DNA from: Malurus cyaneus samueli
Taxonomy: Eukaryota > Chordata > Aves > Passeriformes > Maluridae
Reading direction: 5' to 3'
DNA length: 64,000 bases
Assembly (NCBI GenBank): GCA_009741485.1
Contig: CM019217.1
Span: 36,907,298 to 36,971,297 of the forward strand
Shown: positions 10,806 through 24,891 of the stretch, one piece after another
How the letters are laid out: each line of letters starts with the position of its first letter
Position numbering within the stretch: position 1 is the first letter of the stretch
Notes under the pieces: model-generated
Told to the model about the DNA's origin: nothing
What the model saw: the letters and a program-made list of their open reading frames with translations, nothing else
Databases searched by the model: none
Program-made: the position numbers and the translations under genes

Positions 10806-13800
10806 CTGCAAGTCACAAAAAAAAAAAACCACATTAATTTCTTCATGCTGTGAGTCAATAATATTCATATGAAGGAAAATTCTAAACAAATCAAAACAAG
10901 AAATCAGCATTCCACACAACTCTTAAGCTTAGCTGGTCTGATTTCTCAGTCTTAAAACCTAGACATGTATCAGTAACCATATGATATCTTCATTACAGTG
11001 TTGAGCAAATGCTACAGAGTATTAAGTACCCTCCTTTACTGCTGCTTCTGTAAGATACAGTCTTCTTTCTGTTGAACATCTTATTTTCCCTCGTATTCTT
11101 TATGCATATTCTTCACATGGGTTTTTGATTAATGATGGATGTTGAACAGAAATTTTCTTTCAGCTGCTTACATTGGTACCTGTTTTTGCCCTGTTAGTTC
11201 AGACCTAATATGTGGAAGAATGTTTCAAATTATTCCTTCTGATGTTTTTCACTTTGCATTTGAAAGGCATCTGAATTTCAATCTGTCATGATAATGCTTA
11301 GGCATGTAGCAATTCCTACCTAAATTTTAGGGTCAGGTCTTACATGTGCATGTTTGGGGACAAGCAGCCATGAGCTTGCTCTGCCCCATCTCACAGCTGG
11401 TTTTGCACAACATCTGGACTGGTAGCTTTGCTGTGTTGCCATGCTAGTAAGTTCTGGGCAAGGCTATCACATACCCCTGAAGGGGAGTTGCCCTGGGAGA
11501 GGTACAACAACCTGTGGCTTTCTGCACTCACTCACCCTACAAACATATTCAAGACTATTTAGGTTTCATGAAACCCGGTTCTGGCTTGTGTTCTACCAAC
11601 TTTAATTTTGTTGGCATTTTATAGGAAAAAGAATTACCTATTTTGCTGCATAAGAATGTATTCAAATTAATTACAATAGCTGACTCAAATTATAAAATAA
11701 ATAACATTGCAAGGAAAATTCAGTGTAGACTGAAGACACATATACAAGACAATATTTTATTGTTATTTACCACCAAGAAGGGGGCCTTTTCCCTGATTAT
11801 TGTTTTTAAAATTCCTCCTGCAACACACTCCACAAATTTATATGCAGATGTTGTAGTGGAGTCTGGGCTTAGTCTATTCTGTATTTCCACAGCTGCCCAA
11901 TAACCTTTTATCCCACCAACAAAGCAACATCTCTCTGGATAACATTGAAACAGAAGGGTGTTCTTATTGCTTTGTTTGTATAAACAAAATCAAGTTATAC
12001 AATATTCTTTTTATAGAACACTAACTGCAAAATGCTGAGATTCACTCTGTAATATGCTGGAGAACAACATACATCTGATTATCATCAACATAAGGTAATG
12101 GTTTTTTTCAGAATATTCTCTGCATCTAAGTAAGCTGGATTCATACTCTGACTTGCCTTCAATATTCGCTGCAAAATTCCTTTCCTAAATTTTATTAATC
12201 CGCATAAACTAAATGTCTCTGAACTAATAAGGCTTATCTGAATACAAAGAGAACAAGATGCAGAACAAAGGAAGTACTTCTAGCTGACACTGCAAGGTAA
12301 GTTTCTATGTGCTTTCTCTCTATGAAGCAAATATGTTAAAACCTGCAGGGATAAAGCAAGTAACATTAAAGCAGTGTGGAATTCACAACACTCATATCCC
12401 TATTCAGAAATGGCTTGTGCCCCGCATAAGTTTAACTTGTGTTGCAATTTCACAATAACCTTAATAACATCACAAGAAATTAGAATTCAAGAATACAGGA
12501 ACTGGGTAGGACAAAGAAAAGCAGAAAAGAATTCAACAACATCATCTAAATGACAATCTCACCTTTCTGGCAGAAAAACTGTAAGACAGAAATTTTCTGA
12601 CTAGCAAAAATACTATGTGATGAGATTTTGTACATGAGGCAAAAAGAAAATATGATTAGGAACATTAAACAAAAAGCATGTGTGATTTTTAGCGTATCTT
12701 TCACTGCAATGCTGTATACCTCATTTGCTACAATGCAAATGCAGTTCAAGATTGTTCTATAAAATATCTTTGTGCAATCACTTTATCTGATAGTTTTTCA
12801 TATTTAAAATATTAAATCATACGGTAAAAAGAGTCATACAGTAAAAGTACAGTAAAAATACTCTATTAGGAAAGAAAAAATCAAGTTAACTCTTGCAGGA
12901 ACTTACCCCACCAATATTAAGAATAGTCTCTGATGGAGTTTGTTTTTGTAGTTACTTGACTGCACCAAAAGGATTGCATTTTGCTTTAGATGATTATTGC
13001 TGATAAAACATGAGCCCAACAAAATCTTGGTATTAGACCTGATCAGTAACTCAGAATTCTAAGTTACCACTCAAAAACCTTTTATGTTCCACTAAGACCT
13101 TTATAACAGTTTGGGGTTTTGTGTGTGTTTGTGTGCAAATCCACCAAAATATTGTATTAAAAAAAGAGTCAGGTCTTCCCACCATTCTCCAAGTATCAGA
13201 TAGGTTATCTTGGACAAACCTATTTAAAAATTTGCTTCCTGGCTCTTCTAACATCATTCTTTCCATCATATGCTAAAAATTGCCTGCAATGAACTTGTAT
13301 ATTGTCCTTACTATGTTTATACATTGATGTCATAAGCCAAACCCTTATGAGGCAGCCCTCTGAATTTCAATAGGTTTGTTTTGAAAAAGACAAACTCTTG
13401 ATTTGCTAGCTCTAAATCTTCAGACTATTTATGAACATGACAGAAAGGAACATTCTGTTCTGGAGCAGTGAGAAGCTCTTTCTGAAGGTGTTACTAGGAA
13501 GCAAGCACTCAGCATCTCAACAATTTAGTGTTAAAGATGTTTGTTGACCGCAGTTAGCCTCAGTTAGCATTTCTTACCCTTATTACCACTATATAAGCTC
13601 AGTAATCCCCACATTTCCTTTTAACATAAATGTGTCCAGACTAGTAGTAAAACCCCCCATACTCAAATTGAATGCAGTCAGGAAGAGCTGCTGCACTGAA
13701 AGCTGGTCTGGTGCAACTTTGCACAAAAAAAGGCAAACATCATTTACACTCTTATTTAGAATGTGCTAACACAGCATGTTCCTGGAATGAAAATGTTCAA

Positions 13801-14650
13801 GGCTGTTCAAGATGAGATGAGTGATCTGGTAAGCTGAAAATCTGCATTCTGTGGCTGTCTACTAGCATGATAAGTTGCAGAAAACCTCTCAGGATCATGA
13901 CTCTTCTCTACAAATTATAGTAGTGAGATTCTGGGCTTTTACTCATCCTCTATGAAGAGCACAACCCCAATAATGGCTCCTTTCTCTGAACACTTTAAGG
14001 CCTACCAATCAAATGATTTACTGTAAGGTAATGATGTGCTTTCAAGTCCTTTACAACTCTTCCAGAGATGCCATTCCCATCATCTGGGTGAATATCTGAC
14101 ATAGTGGATGGTTCCTCCCAGCCTGACCCTTAGGTGACGTAGGTAGAATCTGAACATGTCTCATTAAGCCCCACAAGTGGGAATGGTCTTGAATTGTTAC
14201 CCAATCTTGAGAGAGTCTAGCTGTAAACCAGGCTTTAAGCAGTTTGACTTTGATATGAATTTACTCAGTGTGTGTGTATACTGCCACAGAACTTGCATGT
14301 CAAAGGATTTTAAAAGCCTACCAGAGGAGGTGGCATTTTGTGAACATCTTATAGCATCATTTAAGCATTCATTTTGTTTTCATCATCATGAGACAGTTAC
14401 TTCTCAAGTGAAACTAATCTATGAAGAATTTAGAACAAACAAGAGATAGATTCGAATCTTCTTGATTTCTGTCTCCTGTTACTCTTTATATTAGCTTCCA
14501 CAGAAAACTCCTTTAAATGCCGGTTTCTCACATGGCTTCAAATATCACTGTAGGAAGAATCAGTTTTGGTAGATCACTCTTGTTTGGATTCAATCTGAAC
14601 ATCTCATGTAAATGCATGTGGAAAGGAAAAAAATGAAAAATAGAATTGAA

Positions 14651-14835
14651 GAATCATTTAGATTCAAACTGACCTCAAAGATCATTGAGCCCAGCTATTA
14701 ACCCAGCACTGCCAAGTCCACCCCTAAATCATGTCCCTAAGTGCCACATGTGCATGTCTTTTAAATACCTCCAGGGACGGTGACTCAACCACTTCCCCGG
14801 GCAGCCTGTTCCAATGCTTGACAACATGTTTCTAC
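14651..14835 (-). mobile_element. CR1 LINE 3'-end fragment
   Basis: The plus strand carries GAATCATTTAGATTCAAACTG..GATCATTGAGCCCAGC, then CCTCCAGGGACGGTGACTC and GGGCAGCCTGTTCCAATGC, all standard blocks of the CR1 3' untranslated region read in reverse. The right border is approximate. Confidence 0.85.
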
Positions 14836-15448
14836 AGCTGAAAATAGCGTAGCTTAGCTTGGTTGACAAATTCATTGCAAGGCTACAGATGTCCAGATTG
14901 GTACTCTTAATAGAAAAAAAAAAAAGGAAAATATTAAATAAAACTAATTAAATTAAGATAAATTAAATATTAATTAGTTACACGAATTGACACAATACAA
15001 AAAGTCATAGGGACTTTAGATGGACATCTGAGGAGTTTCTCAGGGCGTATCCAAGAAAACCAATGCCAATCTGTTCTCTCTTTTTTCATTTTCAGTGAAA
15101 AATTTCTGTATGAGAATAAGTAAGGCCCAGTGGTATTTTAGTAGATGCATATTTCTATATGTAAGGTTACGACAGCTGTCACAAAGAAACTGTGAGATGA
15201 ATACAACAGTGACAGCAACCACACTAAGACTGAGTCATCAGCTGTCATCAGTTGCTCATTTACGCATTCTTGACATAATTTTAATCACTGTTAAAATCTC
15301 TGGTAAATTCTTTACCACTGGGCTTACATTTAGACAAGTTTTACTTAAGTTTCTATGAACTCACACATTTAAGACTGTGATTTTGCTTTATATTTTTACT
15401 CAAAAATAGTACACAAGACAGTAAGTTACAATGCCACTTATACATGGA

Positions 15449-16003
15449 TGTCACGGTTTAACCTCAGCTGACAAGCAGCACACAGCCACTCACTCAGACC
15501 CCCTAAAAGGGGTGGGAGAGAGAATCTGAAGAGTGAAAGTGAGAGAACTCAAGAGTTGAAATGAAGGCACTTTTTTAGGGAAAGTAAAAGCTGCGCACAC
15601 AAGCAAAGCCAAACAAGGAATTAATTCACCACTTCCCGTGGACAGGCAGGTGTTCAGGCATCTCCAGGAAAGCTGGGCTCCAAACCTAACAGTGACTTGA
15701 GAGGCTCCAAATGCACCCCCGCTTCTTTTTCCTCTGCTTTATATACTGAGCCTGATGCCATATGATATGGATTATCCCTGTGGTTAGTTGGGATCAGCTG
15801 TCCCAGCTGTGTCTCTTCCCAGCTCCTCACCCTGCTTGGTGCGGGGGCCGGTGTAAGGAGCAGAAAAGGCCTTGACCCTGTGCAAGCTCAGCAATAAGGA
15901 AAACATCTCTACCTTGATAACAGTTTTCAGCACTCATCCAAACCACAGCCCCTAGCCACTCTCAAGGAAATTAACTCTATCCCAGCCAAAGCCAGTGTGC
16001 TAG
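15449..16003 (-). mobile_element. LTR of an avian endogenous retrovirus
   Basis: On the minus strand it reads from about GGCTTTGGCTGGGATAGAG to GGTTAAACCGTGACA. I recognise this as an abundant bird LTR family whose 3' end reads GGTTAAACCACGACA. A TATA box in minus sense (CAGTATATAAAGC) lies at about 15736-15748. The plus-strand left border is TGTCACGG at 15449. The right border is blurred (near AGCCAGTGTGC) and I find no convincing target duplication, so the end coordinate is approximate. Where the family has a polyadenylation-like ATTAAA, this copy reads CCTAAAAAAG in minus sense. No retroviral genes are present. It lies in the same orientation as GALNTL6. Confidence 0.8.
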
Positions 16004-18441
16004 ACTCCAATAAAAGAGTTTAAATCAACCGGAGAGAGACAAATGAGGACTTCTGCATTTGAAAAAAAAGAAAACCTTTTCACGGGCCATTTTGTTCAAT
16101 GAGTAGGGAAGATACATCTCTGTGATCAAATGACTGTTACTTCTTTTTCAGTAAGATCACCTGTCATTTTCAAGAGACGTGACATTACTCAATAAGAAGA
16201 AAGCAGACACTGGCCATGTGAATGGAAAAGCAGGGTAAGGCAGGAACAAGTCAAATGACAGGTCCACAAATATTAGCTCTAAGCCAGGTTTAACCAGATT
16301 AGTCCCCAATATGAGGGGGATAGATCCTCATTTCGTAACTGTGGCTGGTGTGCTGGCTTGTGATGGCAACACTTAGAGCTCCTGAGCTGTATTGAGAGCC
16401 AGCACACCTCCATCCTAAGGTACATCTTTTCCAATTAATGTTTTTGATGCAGCAGCTGAACTAATATAACAATGTAATTCCTTTTCTTAGTTTCTCCAGG
16501 TGTTCTAAAGATTTTTATCAGGTGTCACTAAAGGAGCACAATGGCTCTATTGTTTGTTTCTCTTCACCTGCATGACCTGCTTTTTTCTGCTTTTGTGTCT
16601 ATCTCACTGCGTGAAACCTTGATCTCTATCAACAGACTTTACTTTTGTCAATATTAAACTACTACTGGAACATTTCTATCCTGTAATGAGTTCCTATTGT
16701 CCTGCATTTAATCTCTAGATTTTCCAGGAAACTGGATGTCACCAGCTGGTGCAGTCTTATTTGTCATGCTAGCCAGAAATCAAAAATCCCTTTGAATTAT
16801 GCCAATCAAATATTAATCACCAGAGCCCATCTGAGGCCCGACTGTATTTTGGTTGTGAAATGTGAGAGGGATATTACTGTTTACTTGCCAAGAATAACAC
16901 AACAATCTCGGCAATAACAGACATATTAATCTCTTTTTCTTCCTAGGAAAATACCAATGGGATTATTTTCTGTTCATCTACCTCATTTTCCTAATTTAAA
17001 TTTTTCCATTTCTGTTTTGTGAAGCACAGTGTTGTTGCTACTTCAGAATGGGTGCCCTGTTTACCTCTGGAAGCAGCCGTATTTTATTTGGCTGGAAATA
17101 ATATAATATACAGTTTGTTTTCCACAAAATGTATTTAAAAAGTGCATTGGGATCCATCCAACCAAGACAACAATACTTTATGTGCCTCTGGAATATCTGT
17201 AGCATAATGTTACAATGAATCATGACAGAGAAGGGAACAAAGTATGACTGGAGGAGCTCATCCAACAAGTATGGATTAGTATGCCAGAAGCAGCAGGGTA
17301 TAAAGCACTCACAAGAAGAAAAACGGTACCCTCAGTTTTGTGCAGAGGTCCTTCCGTCAATGTAAGAACAACCATTTATCATTTCTGTGCATTTCTACTG
17401 TGGAAAAGGAATAAAATATTTCCTGGAAGCTAATCAGAGTCTTGTGTTGCTCAGGTCTCAATACCTAATCTGCCCACATCAGTTAAGTCTCAATGGGGGT
17501 TTCATACCTTTCCCCTTCTCCCCTAACTCTTAATTTACTCAGTGCTACACTTTGTCAATATTTCCCCCTCTTGGGTATCTTATTTTGGTCCTTTATACCT
17601 AACTGGGTTTCATTTCAGCAATGTTTCTATTAAAAAAGCCCCAAACTCAACCGAATCCAACCAACCAAAGAGATGTCTGCAGGCATAAAAGAAATGCATT
17701 TGCATGGAAGACAGTATTCTAACTAGGTGACAAAGCTGGTGTTGTATATAAATAAATCTTCTAAGAGTTAGCACAGCTGGCAGAGAAGGAAGAGACTATT
17801 TATTTTCAGCCAGTAGTCTTCAAATACTTAGAACTGAAATTCCACAGACGTCATCTGAAAACACACAGGATTTCATTCTCTCTATAAAAGTTTGCATCTC
17901 CACCAGACACACAAAAATAGTAATTTACAACCATGCACTGGAAAATCTACAACTTTGTTTCACTTGAGGCCAATCTGCAAGGTTTGGGGGCACTCATATT
18001 GCCAGTCCTAGTGAGGACGCTGCCTGTCCCCGGCTCTGTGGCTGTGAGGGAGCTGTGGAACACAGTGACATTCTAAAAACGTCACCACAAATTTGCAGGC
18101 TGCTGCCATGCTTGCTGTACATACCTATAGACTTCAGCCCATCCCTGCAGCTAAGCCTGAAGATCTGTGATCTATCCAAACAGATTTCTTCAGCCTTGTA
18201 ACTTGGATTCCAGCGCTAGCCTATGGAGAAAATCCTCACAAGTACTGACACCACTTTGATGTAGTAATTGTCCAAAAATAGCTAGTTCTCCATCTTCTTT
18301 GTGTTCTTTTTGGGTATCTAAGATGTCTATCCCATTCTATTAATTAACTCATAAGCAAAATTTCTACTCAGATTGGAGAAAACATTGAAAAATAATACTA
18401 AAAAAGACTTTGACTTTTTTGTTTAAAGGATTAGAAGGTCA

Positions 18442-19540
18442 AAGAATCACAAAATGGAAGGTTGGAAGGCACCATAGAGGGTCATCTGGTCCTACCACCC
18501 TCAAACAGAGTCATCTTAGAGCACATTACACAGGATTGTGTCCAGATGGTTCTTGAGTATCTCCAGTGAGACACACTCCACAGCCTTTCTGGACAACCTG
18601 TTCAAACAAGGTCACCTGCACAGTAAAGTGCTTCCTTATGTTCAGGTGGAACTTTCCATGCATCAGTTCCTGCCCATTGCCTCTTGTCCTATTGCTGGGG
18701 ACCCCTGAGCAGAGCCTGGCTCCACCCTCTTGGGACCTTCCCTTCAGATACTGACAGATATTGATGTCACTTCTCAGTCATGACTTCTCATGACTGAACA
18801 GGCCCAGCTCTTTCAGCCTTTCATCATAAGAGAGGTGCTCCAATCTCTCAGTTATTTTTGTTGCTCCCTCAACAGGAACTCCAGTTCCTCCTCTCTTGCA
18901 CTGAGGAGCCCAGAACTGGACACAGCCCTCCAGATGTGCCTCACCAGTGCTGGGTAGAGGGGCAGGATCACCTCCCCCAACCTGCTGGAATGCTCTTCCT
19001 AATGCACCCCAGGATATCATTGGCCTTCTTGGCCACGAGGTCTCACTGCTGGCTCATAGGCAGCCTGGGTCCTTCTTTACAAACTGCTTCCCAGCAGCTC
19101 AGCCCCCAGCCTGTGCTGGAGCATGGGGTTATTCCCCCCCCATGTGCAGGACCCTGCATTTGCCTTTGCTGTATTTCAGTGGGATCCTCTCTGCCTATCT
19201 CTCCAATCTGTTGAGGTCCCTCTAAAGGGTAGCACTCTGGCCACTCCTCCCAGCTTTGTGCCGTCAGTGAATTTGCTGAGAAGTCATCTGCCCCTTCACT
19301 CATTAATTCTGAATGAATTAATAAGTTAAACAATTCTGGGCCCAGTGACAGTGACAGGCCTCCAACTAGACCCTGTGCCACTGATTACAACGCTCTAGGA
19401 TCTGCCATTCCTCCTCATGGAGCCAGCCCTCTAGCCACCTCACTGTCCACTCATCTGACCAACACTCTTTGAGTTTGCCAATGAGGATACTGTGAAAGAC
19501 AATGCCAAAAGCCTTGACAAATTCAAGGATAATAATTTAA
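18442..19540 (-). mobile_element. CR1 LINE, 5'-truncated, about 1.1 kb
   Basis: On the plus strand it opens with the CR1 tail signature AATCACAAAATGGAAGGTTGGAAGG in reversed sense and runs through the known 3' untranslated region. At the far end there is a decayed piece of the reverse-transcriptase frame: near 19480-19530 the minus strand encodes something like FVKAFGIVFHSILIGKL, matching the FSKAFDTV...L motif of CR1. The element is therefore in minus orientation with its 3' end at 18442. It is too damaged to encode a protein. Open frames reported inside it are fragments or shadows. Confidence 0.9.
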
Positions 19541-22500
19541 GTATTTTCTTGGGAAATGCTCTGTTTGAGACCTTAGTTTAATTAATGATGAATTTATCTC
19601 TTACTGAAAAATGTTACAATGGAAACATAACACCTATATTGTGCAATAATCCTAGTTATCATATATAATAGCTGTGCTGTTCCCATAAGATTCCTAAATC
19701 ATTTGCCTGTTCTAAGCTGACACTGTCGCTGTTTACTGTGATTGCTGAATCATAACTGACTTTTTGCTACAGTCTTTTGTGCTACAGAGGTGACTGCAAA
19801 AGAACCAGTAATGCCACATCTATCCATTTGTACTCTGGTCACGAGAAAATCTAGCCATTACCTAACTGATTCTCTTGGTTCTTTAATATGCCTGGAAACA
19901 GAATAGAAAATGTTCATGGGCTGCTTCAAGAAACTCCCATATATTGTTTGCTGATGGTAAACAATAGACCAAAACAGTCATTACATTAAAGGATGCTCTG
20001 ACAAAAATGCAAAAGTGGTCAGAGCACCAGATGGTACAGTTACAATAATTTTCTTTGAAGATCCCTTTTGAAGTCACACAAAAAAGGCTGAGCCAATGGC
20101 TCAGGTGGGAATCTGAGCCCACATTTACCAGTTGAATTCCTGACACTGTTCCAATTTATTGAGAGAAATATCATTCTGCTTGCTCCTGATGGGTCAGAGG
20201 ATCACCATGCTCTGGCATCCCATGTTCTGGCAGGCAGGGAGGAACTCAATTTAAGGTTAGGATTCACTACACTGCTGGGTTAGCATCCAATTTGAACTTC
20301 AGTGGGATTGCCCTTCCATTCAAAAAGGCCTAATGCACTAGTGTTCTGTAGTTGGTGCTAAAATGCTGTGTAAAATACCTGCGAGAAAAGGAAATTCTGT
20401 AGATGTACTCTGAAACTGTGTTCATCTCTGCATATCCTATAGAAGAATGAGATTTTATTGATATATTTCTTATGGATTTTATAAAACCACAAATAGGAAA
20501 AAGCCCACCCAAAAAGCAAATAGGAAGCTCAAGAAAATAAATAATAAATTGAGAAACACGTAGAAGAAAGTGCTAATATCCTGAAGTCTCATTTCATAGG
20601 TAACTGGCTAAAGTAAATGGCTTAGCTGGAATTGTTGAAAAGGAAGAAACAGTCAGAACTAAAATAATCCAGTAAAACAATTCAGATTTTTTTTAGGACT
20701 TGGGGTTTTGCTTTCTGAATGTCCCTTACTGAAAAGAAACAGGCAAAATTAGTTCCTAGCCCCTGCAGTTTTGTGCAGAGATCAACAGGTTTGGAATGAT
20801 TGAATAATTATGTGGTGCTTCCATGTTATAAAATGGAATCAGTGTTGACATCTGCATGCCTATTAATACTTTATGTGCAAATGCCTGTAAATTGAATACT
20901 GACTGCTTTTGGCAAGCAGCAACATTTTAAGATACTTTCAGACAAAAATATTCAGCCTTTTAAATACATTTGATTGTCAGAATCTGTTTACAAATCTACT
21001 ATGCATGTTTACAGTTTACTTTCATTTTGCTCTGCACCATCAAATGATTTTACTAACAGTGTTTATGTGTATGCTTTTCAATTTATGTGAGATGTGGCAG
21101 TAACAAATATGGAGAAATTTTGCAGATCTTGAATGACAGATAGGAAGGACACAGAAAACTGATGGCATGTTCCATACTATTGTATGCGGTACACTATCGT
21201 TATTTAGTGATGGGGAAGTGAACAGAAGTTTTGACAGATTTCTCATTTCATAAAGCAGATGTGATCCTCACACCGGGCCAGAGCTCTCTTAACAGAGACT
21301 GAGATTGGTCAAGCATTATATAACTGGCTGAAACTGCATGGAAACTCACTGCTAATAGATAAAAAGGGGTGAAATCCCAAGGGAAGGTAAAATGTTCACT
21401 TTAAGGATTACTTGTTAAGAGCAAACATAGCTTGAAAGGACACCCATGGCATGATCTGGGCTATGCCTGTCTTTGTCTTAAAGCTCTGCTCTCTTCTTAA
21501 TTTCAATACTCATTTCCCTTGTGCTGGTGCTGTGGAATAGGATGGGAAAACCTTTTATGCAGGGTCTGTACAAGGGGAAATTCCTCCTTGATTAATGAAA
21601 GGCTCTTGCAATCATTCATACAATCACAGTTGGACTTTGTAGGATGCATTTCTTTGTGAACTGCATCTCTGGCATGCTCTGTTAAACAGCAGAAGGTAGA
21701 TTAGGAATTCGTAAAAAACTTTGTGGAAATTACTTAGCAGTGGAAAGTACTGTTTTTGGCAGTGAGGAGAGTATTTCCAGATATTCTTGAGTGTGTTATT
21801 CATTATATAAGTTCTATAATTTTCATTATGTAAATTTTAGCTAAAAAGCTTGTAAGGTGTAGACTATAATCTTTGGATGATAAAACATTTAAAGGATAAT
21901 GCAAAGACAGTTGAAATATCCAAGACACTCCTGTCCATACTTGCCTAATATTTTTTTGGCTAACAGCTCCATTTGGGGTGTTTTATTTCGAATACAAGAG
22001 GCTTTTATCAAAGGGATTGACACATTGAAGATTAATCTGTCCTTGATTTTCTTTTTGTGGCTAGGATGAGAGAAAGAAAATATTTTTAGGCTTTAAAATT
22101 ACACACAATATGATGGGTCAAGGACAAAACTCTCTTCTTTGGCTAGTTACTGAAATAGCCCCAAACACTAGAATACAGAGATACTCTTGTGCTCTTGGTA
22201 GCCTTGATACAATGTAATGAATATTTTTTTAATGTCACAAATTTACCTAAGCATGTTTTGGACAGCCACAACACAGAAAAAGCTATCCATTATTGGAATG
22301 GAAGGATAAGAGCCACCACTAGATCTTTTCCCACAAGTTATAGGGTGATCAGTCTGTGCTTGGGCAGAGATAGCGTTTTTATAAATGGAAATGTTTTACA
22401 GTAATATTTCACGAGTGAATTATTGAAATCAACCTAAAATAAACAGTACAGGGAAGGTTGTAGGCTGTGGCTGCCTGACATTCTAAGCACTCACAGTGTA

Positions 22501-23749
22501 AATAAAGCACTGTTTCACCATGAAAGCCAGTTAAGTGCTGAACTGGGCAATATGCCAATAGTACAAAGAGAAATTATTGTATTTTGCTCCTACACGTATT
22601 GCATGAGACAGCATATTCTCTAATGAGATATTATATTCTGTAACTGAAGAAAACAGAGACTGAGGTTTGAATTTTTTATCTCAAGTTGTATGATTTTTGT
22701 AGGGAATATCATAAACAAAGAGGTTTAATTTGGGCAGTCCAAAAATCTTGATGGGGCAACTCTGACAGGACACGGAGCTATACTGGGGGAAGATATTAAT
22801 CTCACAATTTAGTCAGTACAGTTTTTGTCCCCACCACTAATCCCATTACTTAATTGTGTGTCACACAATCTGCACTGATGGTCTGTTAAGGCAAATCCTT
22901 CTTTCTGTCTAGCCAGCTGTCAGGCAGGCAGCACAGGCAGCCACTTCTTTCTGCTGTAGATAGTACAGCAGCCTGTGGTGCTGAAAAAACTATGATTCAT
23001 TAAAATATTACCCTATGACAATATGAAGACTTTAATATTAATGCCATTTTATTTAAAAAAAAATCTTCTAAACCAGAAAAGATTAAACTGAAGCATGAAT
23101 AAATACTAGTATCTTCCTGGAAGCTACATCTGTGCCCTTCATCTCCCATCTTTTGACATCCTGTGAACATCTCCACAAAGTTACAGAACATTTTCTCTTG
23201 AGCAAAAAGCTACTCATGGATATGGATGCGTTCAGTAGTCTTTGAGAAATGTCTAGAGGTCTTGTAATTTCTCAATCTCACAGCTCCAAGCTGGCTGTAT
23301 TCCACAACCAGATTTTAAACAATAATCAGATATTTGCTTGAGAAATTGTTACTCAGTCCTTTTGCCTCAGAAAACATCCATGAGATTCTGCCTGTTTTGC
23401 TGACTGATAAGAAAATATGCATTCAAACTGGTCCTGCTTATAAAAACTATGACTGACAACACTGTGCAATTTGAGAACCACAAGCCTTAGGTTATTCCTA
23501 GGTTCTTTTGAATCAGCATGAAATGTGCTTCTGTGCCGAGACGTCCAACCCTGCAATTTTAAACTTCCGTTTTATTCTCAGCAATCTTATCTCTGAAAGG
23601 CAGAGTAACTGCAGTAATTGCACATCTCATTTCAGAAAAATAAAGAAACATTCATTTTCCATTTTAATAGTTTACTGGAAACTGGTTCACAAGGAATGAA
23701 GAGACTGATAATGAATGAAAATGAAAAACAGCAAGACCCAATTACTCAC

Positions 23750-23857
23750 CCGTGCTAGGCTGGTTCCAGAAGGGACTTTATACGGGACATACTTCCTGTA
23801 AATATGTCCCACTCGGGAGCACGGAACATCATACATGCCACCTCCACACATCCACAC
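23750..23857 (-). CDS. GALNTL6: GALNTL6 exon, metal-ligand His and active-site loop
   Basis: Exactly 36 codons with phase 0 on both sides, from [18 protein letters not shown] to [11 protein letters not shown]. The CSRVGH segment carries the His that, together with the DxH motif, binds the catalytic manganese in GalNAc-transferases. The following [11 protein letters not shown] stretch corresponds to the mobile loop that closes over UDP-GalNAc. The acceptor is a pyrimidine tract ending CTTTGCAG; the donor GTGAGT is close to consensus. The frame joins without gap to the exons on either side. I recall the human protein having CGGEMFDVP where this copy has CGGGMYDVP; that difference is from memory. 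Confidence 0.93.
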
Positions 23858-24096
23858 CTGCAAAGCAGATGGAAAGCAGGGGAAAGAATGATTCCTGGAA
23901 ACAAATGAGGCCAAAAAAAGCATTTAAACTAATGTGTATGTGAAAATAACACATCATTCTGTGCTGACCCCTCCAGCAGTCATGGTGACCTTCTTGGTAA
24001 CTGGGATGTGGTAACATGGCAGATTCTCCCATCCAGAATCTCACTATGCAAAAGAAGAGTATATTCAAAATAAAATTATAAAATATAAAGACTAGA

Positions 24097-24140
24097 GCAG
24101 AGTAAAATGGTTTGGGTTGGAAGGGACTTCAAGTTTGGCC
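24097..24140 (-). mobile_element. Short CR1 tail fragment
   Basis: AAAATGGTTTGGGTTGGAAG followed by GGACTTCAAG is the reversed 3' end of a CR1 element. Similarity fades after about 24140; the element may extend further in a strongly diverged form up to about 24290. Confidence 0.65.
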
Positions 24141-24876
24141 ACTTTCATTGTGCTTGCCTGTTTGCTAACTCTTAGCACTTAGCCATGGCATCCAGCTGAG
24201 CCCTGATAATGAAATACTTGAGGATCTAACCTCATCACAGGACAAACCTAAATACACCAATGAAAATGTCTAAGGAAGGCCTGAAACCAGTGAATGTGGG
24301 GCTTTGTCCTTAAATTCCATGGACACCCATGGGCAGCCAGGCAGAGTTGAGAGCTGCTCCAGAAACTACTGCTTACTGCCTTCCATCATGGAATGGACTA
24401 AAACATTGGAGCTCTGCACAGGTGCTGCTCGACAGGTCACCTGCTCTCCTAGTGAGCACAGTTCTCATCAGGAAGGAACTTTACTAGTGGATTGGGAATG
24501 GAGACCCAAATGAATGCTCTGTCTCCATGCCAAAATAGCACATTACTGCCCAGAGCAATGTTGCATGTAGTCATACCATGGGCACATGAGGATCATTTTC
24601 CTTTAAAAAACCAGTTTGTAAAATTTGCCTCTTAAATAAACCTTTAAATTCTCATCTGTTTCATCTCATGTCAGCTAATTCACTGGAAAACATGCTCATA
24701 AACATAGTACAATATCATAAAAATGAAAGTGTTAAAATAATGTATTCACTTTTCTAACAGTATTTCCTTTGTATGTTACATCATTTGTACTCTTTTAGAG
24801 GGAATTTCCTCCCTGTGGTTGTCTTCAACCCAGTGCACCAATAAAGGCACAGACCTATGTTTACTATTTGTTCTTG

Positions 24877-24891
24877 TTTTTTTTTTTTTTT
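24877..24891. repeat. T15 homopolymer
   Basis: 15 T on the plus strand, inside AT-rich intron. Confidence 0.85.

Larger units (their letters stand above)
10806..23749 (-). other. GALNTL6: GALNTL6 intron of 12.9 kb
   Basis: Starts with GTGAGT at 23749 and ends with TTGCAG at 10806. It holds a 1.1 kb CR1 copy (18442-19540), a small CR1 piece (14651-14835) and a solo LTR (15449 to about 16003). The rest, including 10.8-14.6, 16.0-18.4 and 19.5-23.7 kb, is AT-rich unique sequence with no coding signal I trust. Confidence 0.85.

Noticed and set aside
18566..19381. Open frames inside the CR1 element
   Set aside because: They are chance or shadow frames of a decayed LINE; the true reverse-transcriptase frame is broken.
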